64,000 bases of DNA. Source: Thiocapsa bogorovii. Lineage in GTDB: Bacteria; Pseudomonadota; Gammaproteobacteria; Chromatiales; Chromatiaceae. Under the pieces are notes generated by a model, which had not been told where the DNA came from, ran no database searches, and worked only from the letters and a program-made list of their open reading frames with translations. This document shows positions 1-8,350 of this stretch, one piece after another. The stretch lies in assembly GCF_021228795.1 (NCBI RefSeq), contig NZ_CP089309.1:3162001-3226000 (forward strand). Reading direction: 5' to 3'. The position numbers and the translations under genes are program-made. The number at the start of each line of letters is the position of its first letter. The first letter of the stretch is position 1.

Positions 1-1281
1 ACGCTGCATTCGATGGCCGATGCCGACGCCTTGCGGGCGGTCCGCGACGAGAAGAAGACGACCAAGGCCGTGGTCGTCGGCGGCGGACTCATCGGGTTCG
101 AGGTCTGCGAGGCGCTGCGGCTCGCCGGGATTCACACGACCGTGATCGAGAAGACCCCGAAGATCCTGCCTTTCCTCGATCCCGACCTATCCAAGCTTGT
201 TGAAAACCACGTCCGTGCGCACGGCCCCGACATCATTGTCGGCAACGGCGTTGCTGAGCTGCTCGGGGAGAACGGCAAGCTCGTCGGCGTCAAGCTCGAC
301 AACGGCACCGAGCTGCCCTGCGAGGTGGCCGTCATCGCCGTCGGGGTCAGACCCAACGTCAAGCTCGCCGAAAACGCCGGGATCGAGATCGGCCCGGTCG
401 GAGGCATCCGCGTCAACCAATACATGCAGACCTCCGACCCGGACGTCTATGCCGTCGGAGACTGCGTCGAATGCACCTCGCTGGTTAGCGGCAAAGCGGT
501 GCGCGCGCCCTATGGAGACCTCGCCAACCTACAGGGACGCGTCGCCGGTCAGAACCTGGTGAGGGAAGGCAGCGCCCGCTTCCCCGGCATCATCCAGACG
601 GGTATCTGCAAGATCTTCGACTACACGGTCGGATTCACGGGACTCTCGGCCAAGGATGCCCGCGAGTCGGGATTCGACGACATCGAAACGGCGATCATCT
701 CCGGGCTCGACATCCCCGGCTACATGAGCGGCAAGCTGCTGATCAGCAAGTTGGTTGCCGACCGCAAGACCGGTCGCATCCTCGGTTTCCAGTGCATCGG
801 CCCCGGCGATGTCAGCAAGCGTGTGGCGACGGTTGCGATGGCGATCCGCGGCAAGCTGACCGTCGAGGACATGGTCAACGCCGATCTGCCCTACGCCCCG
901 CCTTACTCGCTCGCCATCGATCATGTGATCAGCGCAGCGCAGGTGATGGACAACAAGCTCCAGGGTCGCATGCAGGGTCTCTCGGCAAGCGAGGTCAAAC
1001 AGCGCATCGACTCCGGCGCCGACTGCTTCATCCTGGACACCCGCAGCCCCCAGGAATTCGAGGAGACCCGCCTGGGCATCGGCGAGACCCTCATCCCGCT
1101 CGGTGCATTACGCGATCGATTGGGCGAGCTGCCGCAGGACAAATCCAAGGAGATTATCCTCTACTGCAAGATCTCGCTCCGCGGCTACGAAGGCGCGGCC
1201 ATTCTCAACGCGCATGGCTGGCACAACGTGAAGGTGATGGAAGGCGGCGTCGTGGCCTGGCCTTACGCGAAGGAAAAGTAG
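1..1281 (+). CDS. CoA-disulfide reductase / NADH oxidase-like flavoprotein with C-terminal rhodanese domain (5' partial)
   Basis: The frame is open from base 1, so the N-terminal FAD-binding part, which normally carries the redox Cys, lies outside the window. Counting from the Met at position 13, an NAD-binding GGGLIGFE motif sits at residues 23-30, the second FAD motif VYAVGDC at 145-151, and a pyridine nucleotide-disulfide dimerisation domain follows to about 310. A rhodanese domain fills about 320-422, with the likely sulfur-carrying Cys385 in YCKISLRGY. Fusions of this layout reduce CoA disulfide, CoA persulfide or polysulfide with NAD(P)H. That role suits sulfur metabolism but is family knowledge, not shown here. 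Water-forming NADH oxidase is the alternative. Confidence 0.85.
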   Translation, partial: TLHSMADADALRAVRDEKKTTKAVVVGGGLIGFEVCEALRLAGIHTTVIEKTPKILPFLDPDLSKLVENHVRAHGPDIIVGNGVAELLGENGKLVGVKLDNGTELPCEVAVIAVGVRPNVKLAENAGIEIGPVGGIRVNQYMQTSDPDVYAVGDCVECTSLVSGKAVRAPYGDLANLQGRVAGQNLVREGSARFPGIIQTGICKIFDYTVGFTGLSAKDARESGFDDIETAIISGLDIPGYMSGKLLISKLVADRKTGRILGFQCIGPGDVSKRVATVAMAIRGKLTVEDMVNADLPYAPPYSLAIDHVISAAQVMDNKLQGRMQGLSASEVKQRIDSGADCFILDTRSPQEFEETRLGIGETLIPLGALRDRLGELPQDKSKEIILYCKISLRGYEGAAILNAHGWHNVKVMEGGVVAWPYAKEK

Positions 1282-1440
1282 CCGGATCGCTGTTTGCCGA
1301 CGACATCGTAGGGCCGCGGTCGACTCCCGGGCGAGAGAACGCAATCGGGTCGATTCGGTGCCTTCTCGGCCTTCTTCACGGCGATCCGGTCGAGCATGGG
1401 GGAATGCATGCGGATTTCCTCCAGAGGCTCACCGGGCTCA

Positions 1441-1833
1441 TTAGCGATGTCCGCCGGGAGTGCGAACGGGGTGGCGAAGGTGAGCGGCGTCATCATCATC
1501 AAGCCGCCGTCCGGGCGATGGATCGCCGCTTGTTCTATAGACGCGATCGAACAGCGCATCGGCCTCGTCCGCGGCGCCGTAGACCGCTTCGAACACGGCG
1601 TCCTGGTAGTCGCTGGCCACCAGGATGCTGACGACATCCTTGTCCGCCTCGATCGCGATGCCCGGCAGTCCGAGCCGCTCGCGCGCGCCGATGCCGCGGG
1701 CGTGGTAGACCAGCGCGCCGGTGGCCCCCATCGCTTGTGCGGCCTTGATGACGGCGTCGCCGCGCCCGGCCGAGACGATGCAGCTGATCATGGCCACATC
1801 GGTCAGATAGGTGATCTTCTCGTCCTTCGTACC
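1441..1833 (-). pseudogene. PII-like signalling protein relic
   Basis: The minus strand encodes a stretch typical of PII-like proteins partnered with DUF1538 transporters: ITYLTDVAMISCIV, then GATGALVYHARGIG, then RERLGLPGIAIEADKDVV. No ATG or GTG start with a ribosome-binding site precedes the conserved first strand; the frame is open backwards into the DUF1538 relic. After FEAVYGAADEADALFDRVYR the usual C-terminal strand cannot be recognised, so the end is probably frameshifted. I read this as a decayed gene whose start was lost together with its upstream partner. A functional protein starting at the internal ATG (1791) would lack the first strand. Confidence 0.5.
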
Positions 1834-2141
1834 TGTGTTTGAATCTCCTGCTCGTGGTGGATGGCCGGCGCATGCCGCGCGGCCCGCTCCCGCAGTTTGG
1901 CCCGCATGCCTGCCCAAAGGCCGGTCAACAGCACGCTGATGATCGGGCCGATGGAGGCCATACAGAGGATCCCGAAGCCTTCGACGGCCTGGGTCGCGTT
2001 TCCGAACCCGAGCCCCATCGCCAGCCCCAGCGGCACCACCGCCTTGACCTGGTCCAGGAACCGGACCGACACATAGGGACGCAGCAGTGCCGCGACCTCG
2101 TCCGGCTGCAGTCGGATAGGTCCGGGTGCAGGGGGCGGCAA
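1803..2141 (-). pseudogene. DUF1538 membrane transporter relic with internal deletion
   Basis: The reading frame joins what looks like an N-terminal piece (LLRPYVSVRFLDQVKAVVPL) directly to a C-terminal piece (GFGILCMASIGPIISVLLTG). Intact DUF1538 proteins are at least twice this size, with several membrane helices between such segments. Only one or two helices remain in 112 residues, and the first codon would be TTG without a clear ribosome-binding site. The stop lies just inside the PII-like relic, the usual partner of this family. An in-frame deletion that removed the core is the simplest reading. Confidence 0.5.
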
Positions 2142-2278
2142 CGGGCGCCCTTGCGCGTCTCGGTGCAGCGGCGGCAGGAGGGCGTTTTAGCTGACCTGCC
2201 GCCGCCCGGCACCGACGGTTCGCAGAGAGTCGCCGTATCGAATCGCGCGCTTCATGCAGTGTTCCCGTGAAACAAGGG

Positions 2279-3337
2279 TCAGCGTGCCGGCGGGACAGCA
2301 TTCGCGGCGCCGAGATCACGCCGAGGCGGCAATCCCTCGCGGATGGCCATGGAAAACGCCTCCGGGTCGCCGGTCGTCCGGGCGCGCGCTGTGATATCGC
2401 TGCGGCGCTTCAGCTCGTCGAGCCCGAGGTCGGTGTTGACCGTCCCGCGATCGTAGGCAAGGTCGACGAGGTAGCCGTTCGCCAGCAACCGCCAGTCGAG
2501 TGCAGGGCCGGTACCGATCGCCTTCGTGTGGTGCCAGATGGTCGTGGTGCAATTCTGGGTCAGGGCGTTGTACCAGCGCGGTCGCTCGGCAATGGCGTTG
2601 ATCTCTTTGACGTAGTCGAGCAGCAGCGCACGGGCCGTGCTCGGCGCGCCTCCCAATGGATGAAGGTAGACCGTCTCACCGCGTTGGTTTGCCCGAACCC
2701 CGATGACGTCGCGCTCCTCGGCGACGACGTAGTAGAGCTCGTATTGACGGAAAAAGCCCCGCAGGGCCGAGTACTCCTCGCCGATCTCTTTGCGCGTCTC
2801 GATCGAGACCGCGAGATGGCGCCCGTCGGCGAACTCCCAGCTCGCAATGGTGTGACCATAGGCTGTCGGCCCCCAAAACGAGATGAACAGGTCGAAGCCG
2901 ACGAGGGTGTCGAGGTCGTAGGTGCGGGTCTCCCAACGCTCGGTGAACGCCTGATCGCCGCGGTACGCGAAGTTGCGGACGTTATGTAGGGTCAGCATGG
3001 AGCCATCGACGGTCGCTGTCGGCAGCCGCGCGACATCCGGTTGCCAATCACGCTGGTTGCTCGGCGCGAGCGTCAGCCACCAGCCAAGCACGATCGCGAA
3101 GGGCACGAAGACCGCGACGCCGGCCCGCAGCCAGGGACGGACCATCAGCGCCGCGGTGACGGCGGTCAGGATCAGGCCGCCCGCGAGCATGCCGGCGAGC
3201 GCGCGGGACTCGGGGCCGTCGATCCACAGCGCAGCGGCGGCCCATAGGATGGCGATCGCGAGTGCCAGCGAAACGGCGATGCGCAGGACGACGCTGTTCA
3301 GGCGCAAGATAAGCATGGTGTTACTCGGCTGCCGCAT
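2279..3337 (-). CDS. DUF4105 (Lnb N-terminal-like) membrane protein
   Basis: The 352-residue protein starts with three membrane helices (about 12-37, 45-65 and 72-91), followed by a large domain that should face the periplasm. Conserved-looking elements of the DUF4105 family are visible: NVRNFAYRG near 119-127, FISFWGPTAYGH near 150-161, a YELYYV stretch, and NCTTTIWHH near 262-270, whose Cys may be catalytic (inference). The family includes Lnb, a lipoprotein acyl-transfer enzyme, but function in this subgroup is unknown. The gene ends before the PII/DUF1538 relics and lies 19 bases upstream of the beta-lactamase stop codon. Start choice between 3337 and the ATG at 3316 is uncertain. Confidence 0.75.
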   Translation of the reverse strand: MRQPSNTMLILRLNSVVLRIAVSLALAIAILWAAAALWIDGPESRALAGMLAGGLILTAVTAALMVRPWLRAGVAVFVPFAIVLGWWLTLAPSNQRDWQPDVARLPTATVDGSMLTLHNVRNFAYRGDQAFTERWETRTYDLDTLVGFDLFISFWGPTAYGHTIASWEFADGRHLAVSIETRKEIGEEYSALRGFFRQYELYYVVAEERDVIGVRANQRGETVYLHPLGGAPSTARALLLDYVKEINAIAERPRWYNALTQNCTTTIWHHTKAIGTGPALDWRLLANGYLVDLAYDRGTVNTDLGLDELKRRSDITARARTTGDPEAFSMAIREGLPPRRDLGAANAVPPAR

Positions 3338-3356
3338 CCAGGTCGTTGAGGGATCC

Positions 3357-4259
3357 TCAGGACAGGGTCATGTCGCGCACCAGCCGCCCAACCTCCGCAA
3401 TGCAGGCATCCTTGCGCTGATTGCTCGCCGGGCTGTCGGCGAGGTACGCGGCGACCAGCAGCGGTGCGCGCTCGGGCGGCCAGACGATGCCGATGTCGTT
3501 GGCATCGGTGCGGCTGGTGCCGGTCTTGTCGCCGATTGCCCAGTCGGCCGGCAGGCCGGCCTTGAGCCGGTTTCTGCCGGTGGTGTTGCGCAGTAACCAG
3601 CGATTGAGCAGGGTGCGGGACGGCGCCGAGAGCGCATCGCCCAGCAGGACCTGATGCATGCTGCCGACCATCGCTCGCGGCGACGTGGTGTCTAAGTGAT
3701 CATCGCTGACCCTCGTGTTCAGATCGGGTTCGATACGGTCCAGGCGCGTGACCTGGTCGCCGAGCCCTCGCGCATAGTTGGTCAGCGCGACGGGTCCCCC
3801 GTAGCTGGACAGCATCAGGTTGGCCGCGGTGTTGTCGCTTGTGGTGATGGTGGCCTCGCACAACTCGGCCAAGGTCATGCCGTTGCCATCGGCGTGTTGT
3901 TCCGTCACCGGAGACCACGTGATCAGGTCCTGCCACGTATATGGAATGCGCCGCTGCAGCGACTCCACCCCCGCGTCGACCCGGTGTAGGACCAGTGCGC
4001 ATGCCAACAGCTTGAACGAGCTCAGCAGCATGAAGCGCTCGTCCGAACGGTAGCCGTACTCCTGACCCGTGGCTGTATCGAGAACATGTACACCGAGACG
4101 TCCCCCGGCGGCGGATTCAAGGTCGCGGAGGCGATCGTCAAATGCCGCGTCGCGCGGGTTGGTGGCCGCAGGCGCGGCCGAAAGGAGCCTGGTCGGGATG
4201 ACATTGCCGCCAAGCAGCGCAGTGGCCGCAACCGACGCGATAAAATGTCTCCTGTTCAA
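3357..4259 (-). CDS. class A serine beta-lactamase, probably exported
   Basis: All class A motifs are visible with the TTG start at 4259. The S-x-x-K motif SSFK is at residues 80-83 (nucleophile Ser80), SDN at 141-143, E-x-x-L-N at 177-181 (general base Glu177) and KTG at 245-247. Length is 300 residues, normal for the class. The N terminus MNRRHFIASVAATALLGG has two arginines before a hydrophobic run, so export may use the Tat route. The frame stays open a long way upstream, but that part is antisense to other sequence and has no signal peptide, so TTG after AACCCTA is the best start. It hydrolyses beta-lactam rings in the periplasm; the spectrum cannot be read from sequence. Confidence 0.88.
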   Translation of the reverse strand: MNRRHFIASVAATALLGGNVIPTRLLSAAPAATNPRDAAFDDRLRDLESAAGGRLGVHVLDTATGQEYGYRSDERFMLLSSFKLLACALVLHRVDAGVESLQRRIPYTWQDLITWSPVTEQHADGNGMTLAELCEATITTSDNTAANLMLSSYGGPVALTNYARGLGDQVTRLDRIEPDLNTRVSDDHLDTTSPRAMVGSMHQVLLGDALSAPSRTLLNRWLLRNTTGRNRLKAGLPADWAIGDKTGTSRTDANDIGIVWPPERAPLLVAAYLADSPASNQRKDACIAEVGRLVRDMTLS

Positions 4260-4300
4260 TAGGGTTATCTCGGGTGTGCGCGTCGCCGGGCCGATGCCGC

Positions 4301-4495
4301 TCAACGCCCGCTGAACACCAGGGCCTTGATCGGGAGCAGCAATGCGTGGATGCGCAGGATCACCGCGTGCACGATGCCGACCACGGCGAACAGCACGAAA
4401 AAGGCCGTGACGATGCAGAGTACGTCGGTCTCGCCCGGCGCGGTGACGAACGGGGGCACGTGGTGGATCGCGGCCGGGTGTAGCGGCTCCGGCAT
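4301..4495 (-). CDS. small single-span membrane protein
   Basis: A 64-residue protein starts at an ATG eight bases after GGAG (a TTG two codons earlier is weaker). Residues 1-24 are polar with several His and Pro; about 28-52 form one strongly hydrophobic helix, and the C terminus is short and basic. It lies directly upstream of the beta-lactamase on the same strand, with a 41-base gap, so co-transcription is likely. I do not recognise the family. Confidence 0.5.
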   Translation of the reverse strand: MPEPLHPAAIHHVPPFVTAPGETDVLCIVTAFFVLFAVVGIVHAVILRIHALLLPIKALVFSGR

Positions 4496-4626
4496 CTGCA
4501 AATCTCCGAGTCGATCGTGTTGAGGTCCGCGGTCCGTCGGCGAGCCGAAGCAGCCCCAAGAGTAACCGCTGGTGGCGTGGCGTCAATCGTGATGGTGTCG
4601 GTCGGATCGAGGGTGTCGGTGGGCTT

Positions 4627-5139
4627 TCAGTACGGGTCGCGCTGTGCCGCGGTGACGAAATCCTCGCGCGGCGGCAGCTCCGCCGGGACGATTGCGATGG
4701 GCAGCATGACGGCAGTGCGGCCCTGGGCATTGCGCAATTCCTGAAACACGAGCGGGCGAGCGGATGGGTCCCGTGCATCGCGCTGGATGTTCATCGGATC
4801 CAGATAGAGGGTGATCTCATCCCTTCGCAGCTGGTCATCCGCCTCCCCAAGGAGCTCGGCGACCATCCCCAGATGTGCCCGCAGGACGCCGGCGTCCGAG
4901 CCGATGGCGCCCAACTGCGCCGTGATGGCGTCCAACTCGGTCGTCAGTGCGGCGGGGTCGGGTTGCTCGCCCTCCTGCACATCGAAGCCCCAGCCGCCGC
5001 GTTTGAGCGCCGTCAGCTTGCGGTGCAGCAGATCGCGCTGGCGGGTGAGATCGGCGCGCTCCACGCACGCCTCGGCGATGCGGCTCAGCGCCAGGCTCAG
5101 CAGGTGGTCGAAGGCGCGCCGCATGAGTTGGCGCCGCAT
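4627..5139 (-). CDS. conserved hypothetical protein with coiled-coil region, probably 5'-truncated
   Basis: 170 residues from the ATG at 5139. Residues about 25-50 and 60-105 are heptad-rich (ERADLTRQRDLLHRKL, LTTELDAITAQLGAI), followed by a segment with LYLDPMNIQRD and a C-terminal strand-rich piece (AVMLPIAIVPAELP). The same frame stays open and looks coding upstream (VSISFTGHRLLDP at about 5194-5156) until a TAG, without a usable start codon. The present gene may therefore be the remainder of a longer one whose 5' end was lost. Function unknown. It is transcribed toward the small membrane protein and beta-lactamase. Confidence 0.5.
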   Translation of the reverse strand: MRRQLMRRAFDHLLSLALSRIAEACVERADLTRQRDLLHRKLTALKRGGWGFDVQEGEQPDPAALTTELDAITAQLGAIGSDAGVLRAHLGMVAELLGEADDQLRRDEITLYLDPMNIQRDARDPSARPLVFQELRNAQGRTAVMLPIAIVPAELPPREDFVTAAQRDPY

Positions 5140-5304
5140 GTCCTCTTCGCTGGTCTTGGGATCGAGCAGTCGGTGTCCGGTGAAACTGATCGAGACCTGC
5201 CGTACATCCTGCCGAACCTAGATCCGGCAGTTGAACGGCTTTAGGCGTCGTAGCGGCCATCACCCGGCGGGTGAGGCGTCAGATGACCAAGATGCTCAAC
5301 AACG

Positions 5305-5602
5305 TCAAACCCTTGCATGCGGCACGAAGCGGTCAACTGCCGGGTCTAGGTTGAACGAATTGTGCCGATCGATCGGAAACGCCAGCGTGCCGCCAAGGCG
5401 CCGATTCTGCTGTCGATCGTCTTTCAGTTCACCGTCGATGGTCGTGCGGCCGCCCGTGAACCAAGTCGCGCCCAGCGATGCCCAGATGCCCGAGCGAAAG
5501 CCGTAGATCGATCTTCTGCCCCTGTGCGACCTGCACTCCGGACAGAAGCACACCGGCGGTCAGCGCGACCAGCAGACATGGCAAGGATTGGACCCGTCGC
5601 AT
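5305..5602 (-). pseudogene. outer-membrane transporter (PF13557-like) relic: signal peptide joined to C-terminal barrel end
   Basis: From the ATG at 5602 a clean signal peptide is encoded (MRRVQSLPCLLVALTAGV, then a probable VAQGQ cleavage region). Immediately afterwards, in another frame, the sequence reads YGFRSGIWASLGATWFTGG, RTTIDGELKDDRQ and NRRLGGTLAFPIDR. These are the last beta-strands of the MetA-pathway/phenol-degradation type outer-membrane family. Intact members have about 250-300 residues, so some 150-200 residues of barrel are missing and the join is out of frame. The locus cannot make a functional barrel. Confidence 0.6.
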
Positions 5603-5863
5603 ACACAAAAACCTGGTTCGAAGCACATCCGACTCCGGAGGAGCCATGACGGATCGCCGAAAAGCAAGACACCACGGTCCCGCTCCTACCGAGCGCCGAT
5701 TCTATAAGGACGGCGTCACGGCGGTTCAGGAAAGCACCTCGCAGTCCTCGGCGAGCAACGCTTCCAAATTGCGGTCTCGGAGGGTCCCGGTTGGGTGATT
5801 GGCACCTCTCCACCACAAGGGCGCCCGGCTCGGGAGGCCGGGCAGGCGTGTCTCGAGAATCGC

Positions 5864-7084
5864 CTAATAGGCCGGGCCGTCTCCCTCGTAGCGAAGTCCC
5901 TTCGCGCCGGCCTGCTCACGGATGGCATCGTAGAGTCGATGATCCAGCGAGTCCTTCGCGCCGCCTCGCGCCGCGACCTGCTCTTTGAGATAGGTGTCGC
6001 GCTGCACCGCCAGCGAGTCGATTTCCTCGGACAATGCCTTGCGCCGCTCCGCCGTCTCCGCGATCAGTGCTTGTTGAGCGGCGGGCGCCAGCGTCTGCAG
6101 CGGTTCCGGGAGCGCCGCCGGGGCGATGGTCGACAGATCCACCCGTCCGCTGGCGACATCCTCGACCAGATCCTTGTCGCCGAGCAGGTTGGATTTCCCG
6201 GTATCCGTTGCGTTGAATGCGGCGCGACGCGCTCGGGACGCGACGGAAGAGCCCATGTGGAGCTTGTCCGTTGCGGCCTCTTTGCGTGCCTGCGCCTCCT
6301 TCTCCTCGGCCGTGCCGTAGTAGAGCCGCGTCGCGTCGAGGGTCGCCGAGAGCTCGGCGAGCTTGCGGTCGAAGGGCGTTGCGATGGCGACGGCGCCGCC
6401 CGCTTGGTCGACGCGGAAATAGGTGCCGCCGCCAAGCTGGGCGATGCGCTGCCATTGCGCGGTGGTGCCGGTATCCTCGCCGCATTGAATGGCGTTAACG
6501 GCAATGCCCTTGTGTTGCGCGACAGCGATGGATTGAGCGTATTGAACGTCGTCCTGATAATCGAGGTGCGGCGGTGCATCGCCGACCAGGAACACCACCT
6601 TGTAGGCATCGGGATCCTCACTCCAGGAGATCCGATGGATCGCCTCGTCGAGCGCTTGGTTGACGCTCTCCGGGCCGTCCCCGCCGCCGGCTGCCTCGAA
6701 ATCCATCAAGCTCGCCTGGATCGAGTCGATATCCCGCGACAGATCGACGACCTGCGTCACGTAGGCGTCGCCGCGATCTCGGTAGGCCACCAGGCCGATA
6801 CGGATCTCGGGCGCGGGCTGCGCGGATGCCATGGTCGAGGCGATGGACCAGATCTTGTCCTTGGCGGTCTGGATGAGGCCGCCCATGCTGCCGGTGGTGT
6901 CGAGCAGGAACACCACCTCCACGAGGGGGCGTTCGTTGGTCAGGAGATCCAGGGGCGGAAGGGGAACTTGTGTCGGATCGTCCGGCGGGATGTCGACGGC
7001 GATCGCCCCACGCTCGGTCGGATAGAGCGCGACCGTGCCTGCGGTGGCCGCGAAGAGTGCGAGTGCGATGAGCTTGGTCTTCAT
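5864..7084 (-). CDS. exported von Willebrand factor A-domain protein
   Basis: 406 residues from the ATG at 7084, which follows GGAG by eight bases. An N-terminal signal sequence (about 1-28) precedes a vWA domain of about 55-260. Its metal-site motif DTTGSM begins at Asp62, and GGGDGPES and VGDAPPHLD supply the other usual metal-site loops. The C-terminal third (about 270-400) is helical and charged, likely coiled coil (AERRKALSEEIDSLAVQRD). The family binds protein partners through a bound divalent metal. It is the last gene of a minus-strand set with a membrane protein and a PspA-like protein, which suggests an envelope-maintenance role (inference). Confidence 0.82.
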   Translation of the reverse strand: MKTKLIALALFAATAGTVALYPTERGAIAVDIPPDDPTQVPLPPLDLLTNERPLVEVVFLLDTTGSMGGLIQTAKDKIWSIASTMASAQPAPEIRIGLVAYRDRGDAYVTQVVDLSRDIDSIQASLMDFEAAGGGDGPESVNQALDEAIHRISWSEDPDAYKVVFLVGDAPPHLDYQDDVQYAQSIAVAQHKGIAVNAIQCGEDTGTTAQWQRIAQLGGGTYFRVDQAGGAVAIATPFDRKLAELSATLDATRLYYGTAEEKEAQARKEAATDKLHMGSSVASRARRAAFNATDTGKSNLLGDKDLVEDVASGRVDLSTIAPAALPEPLQTLAPAAQQALIAETAERRKALSEEIDSLAVQRDTYLKEQVAARGGAKDSLDHRLYDAIREQAGAKGLRYEGDGPAY

Positions 7085-7103
7085 GGTGAGGTCTCCGGTT
7101 GGA

Positions 7104-7667
7104 TCAGATGGGCGAGGTGTGCTTGCGCAACGCCGCCTCGGCGATGCGGTGGGCGTGCTCGAAGGCGTCTTCTTGGTCAGGCCGGCGCCCGGGATGTCGC
7201 GCTGCCGGGCTGGGCGGGATCGCGACAAATCCGGCCTGCACGAGAAAGAAGCACCAGATGCCGAGCAGCAGACTCCCCGTCTGCACCAATGCCCAGATGC
7301 CCGCGGCGAGGGCGAGGAGGGCGAGTGCGAGATCTGCGAGTGCCGAGACGAGGCTCGAATGGAAGAAGAGCGTGCGGATCAGCCAGAGCATTCCGACATG
7401 CAGCAGCAGATAGAGCACGAGCGGCGGCGCAGCGACCCAGAGCCCGACCGCCGCGAGGCACCACGCCAGAAAGGCCGTGATGCGCCCGACGCGCACCGGC
7501 GTGCGGATGAGCAGATAGATCACGTAGCCGAGCGCGAGAGCGGCGATGACCGGGCGCAAGATGCCGCTGCCGCCGGTCAATGCGGAGAGCGTCGTGTACG
7601 CGGCCGCGCCCGCGAGGCTTGCCCCAAGGGCGACGCCGACGCCTTCCAGAAAGGTCGGGCGGTTCAT
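7104..7667 (-). CDS. multi-span membrane protein of the PspA/vWA set
   Basis: 187 residues with about five hydrophobic segments (roughly 8-28, 35-55, 63-83, 85-103, 105-150), then a soluble basic tail of about 35 residues rich in His, Arg and Asp. The ATG overlaps the stop of the upstream PspA-like gene in an ATGA arrangement, so translation is probably coupled. The vWA gene starts 19 bases further on. I do not recognise a named family; it probably forms the membrane part of the unit. Confidence 0.7.
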   Translation of the reverse strand: MNRPTFLEGVGVALGASLAGAAAYTTLSALTGGSGILRPVIAALALGYVIYLLIRTPVRVGRITAFLAWCLAAVGLWVAAPPLVLYLLLHVGMLWLIRTLFFHSSLVSALADLALALLALAAGIWALVQTGSLLLGIWCFFLVQAGFVAIPPSPAARHPGRRPDQEDAFEHAHRIAEAALRKHTSPI

Positions 7668-8197
7668 GAGCCTGTCCTCCGGCTCTTCTCGCGTAGGAAG
7701 GCCACCTCAACATCGGCGTCACGCACGGTGACCGATGTGGTCGTCCAGCCATCGTCGGCATCCTCGCCAGGTTCCTCCGTGACCCGCTCGGCCCTGCGCC
7801 GGGCCTCCGCGAGCCGCTGTCGATTCTCGACGATGCGGTTCCGCAGCTCGGTCAGGGTGCGCGAGAGGCCTTCGAGTCGATCCGTCGCCAGTCGTTGAGA
7901 CTGCTCGGCCTCGAGCCGACGGCGAATGAGCGAGCGGGCCAGGTCTTCACGGTTCGATCCGAAACAGAGGTCGAGCTGCTCGTCGATCTCGCGCAGGGTG
8001 CGCTCGAGGTCCGTCAGACGGCGCGTCTGCCCCTGCTGCTCGGACTCCAGACGTCGCGTGCGCTGTTCGTCGCGGGTAAGCGCCTCCTCCATGTCGCTGA
8101 CGGCTTGACGCAGCAGGGCGGCGGGTTCCTCGATGCGGTCGAGGATCGCGTTGACATCGGCTCGCAACAGCCGGGACATTCGGGTGACGAGTGTCAT
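7664..8197 (-). CDS. PspA/IM30-family protein
   Basis: 177 residues from the ATG at 8197, placed after a strong AGGAGG. The start MTLVTRMSRLLRADVNAILD matches the amphipathic N-terminal helix of the PspA/IM30 family, which binds membranes, and EEPAALLRQAVSDMEEAL matches the following helix. Most of the rest is coiled coil with very high Arg and Glu content. The protein is shorter than typical PspA (about 220), with a polar tail. Members protect the inner membrane under stress or remodel it as ESCRT-III-like polymers. It is the first gene of the minus-strand set and lies divergent from a two-component system. Confidence 0.8.
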   Translation of the reverse strand: MTLVTRMSRLLRADVNAILDRIEEPAALLRQAVSDMEEALTRDEQRTRRLESEQQGQTRRLTDLERTLREIDEQLDLCFGSNREDLARSLIRRRLEAEQSQRLATDRLEGLSRTLTELRNRIVENRQRLAEARRRAERVTEEPGEDADDGWTTTSVTVRDADVEVAFLREKSRRTGS

Positions 8198-8292
8198 GAT
8201 GGCCTCCTTTCGGGACTGAGTTGATCGACAACTGCAGTCTAGGAAGGCGACCGGCCCGGCCATAGGCGCGGTTCGGTAAAGATCGTGGCGTC

Positions 8293-8313
8293 GGATTTAC
8301 ATGGATTTTACGT
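8293..8313. promoter_or_regulatory. candidate response-regulator operator (direct repeat)
   Basis: Two near-identical units, GGATTTACAT and GGATTTTACGT, lie head to tail with one-turn spacing in the 153-base gap between the divergent PspA-like and response-regulator genes. OmpR/PhoB-type regulators typically bind such tandem repeats, so autoregulation and control of the pspA-like set is a reasonable inference. An inverted copy of the core (GGTAAAGAT at 8275) lies just upstream. No clear sigma-70 promoter was identified. Confidence 0.4.
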
Positions 8314-8350
8314 GCCGCCGGCGGGCCGCCTTGCTACCCTGCGGCCTGAC

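Noticed and set aside
1396-1842. 148-codon plus-strand frame
   Set aside because: Antisense to the PII-like relic, whose family sequence is clear on the minus strand.
5795-7480. 561-codon open frame on the plus strand
   Set aside because: Antisense to the vWA and membrane protein genes; Arg- and Gly-rich without motifs or ribosome-binding site.
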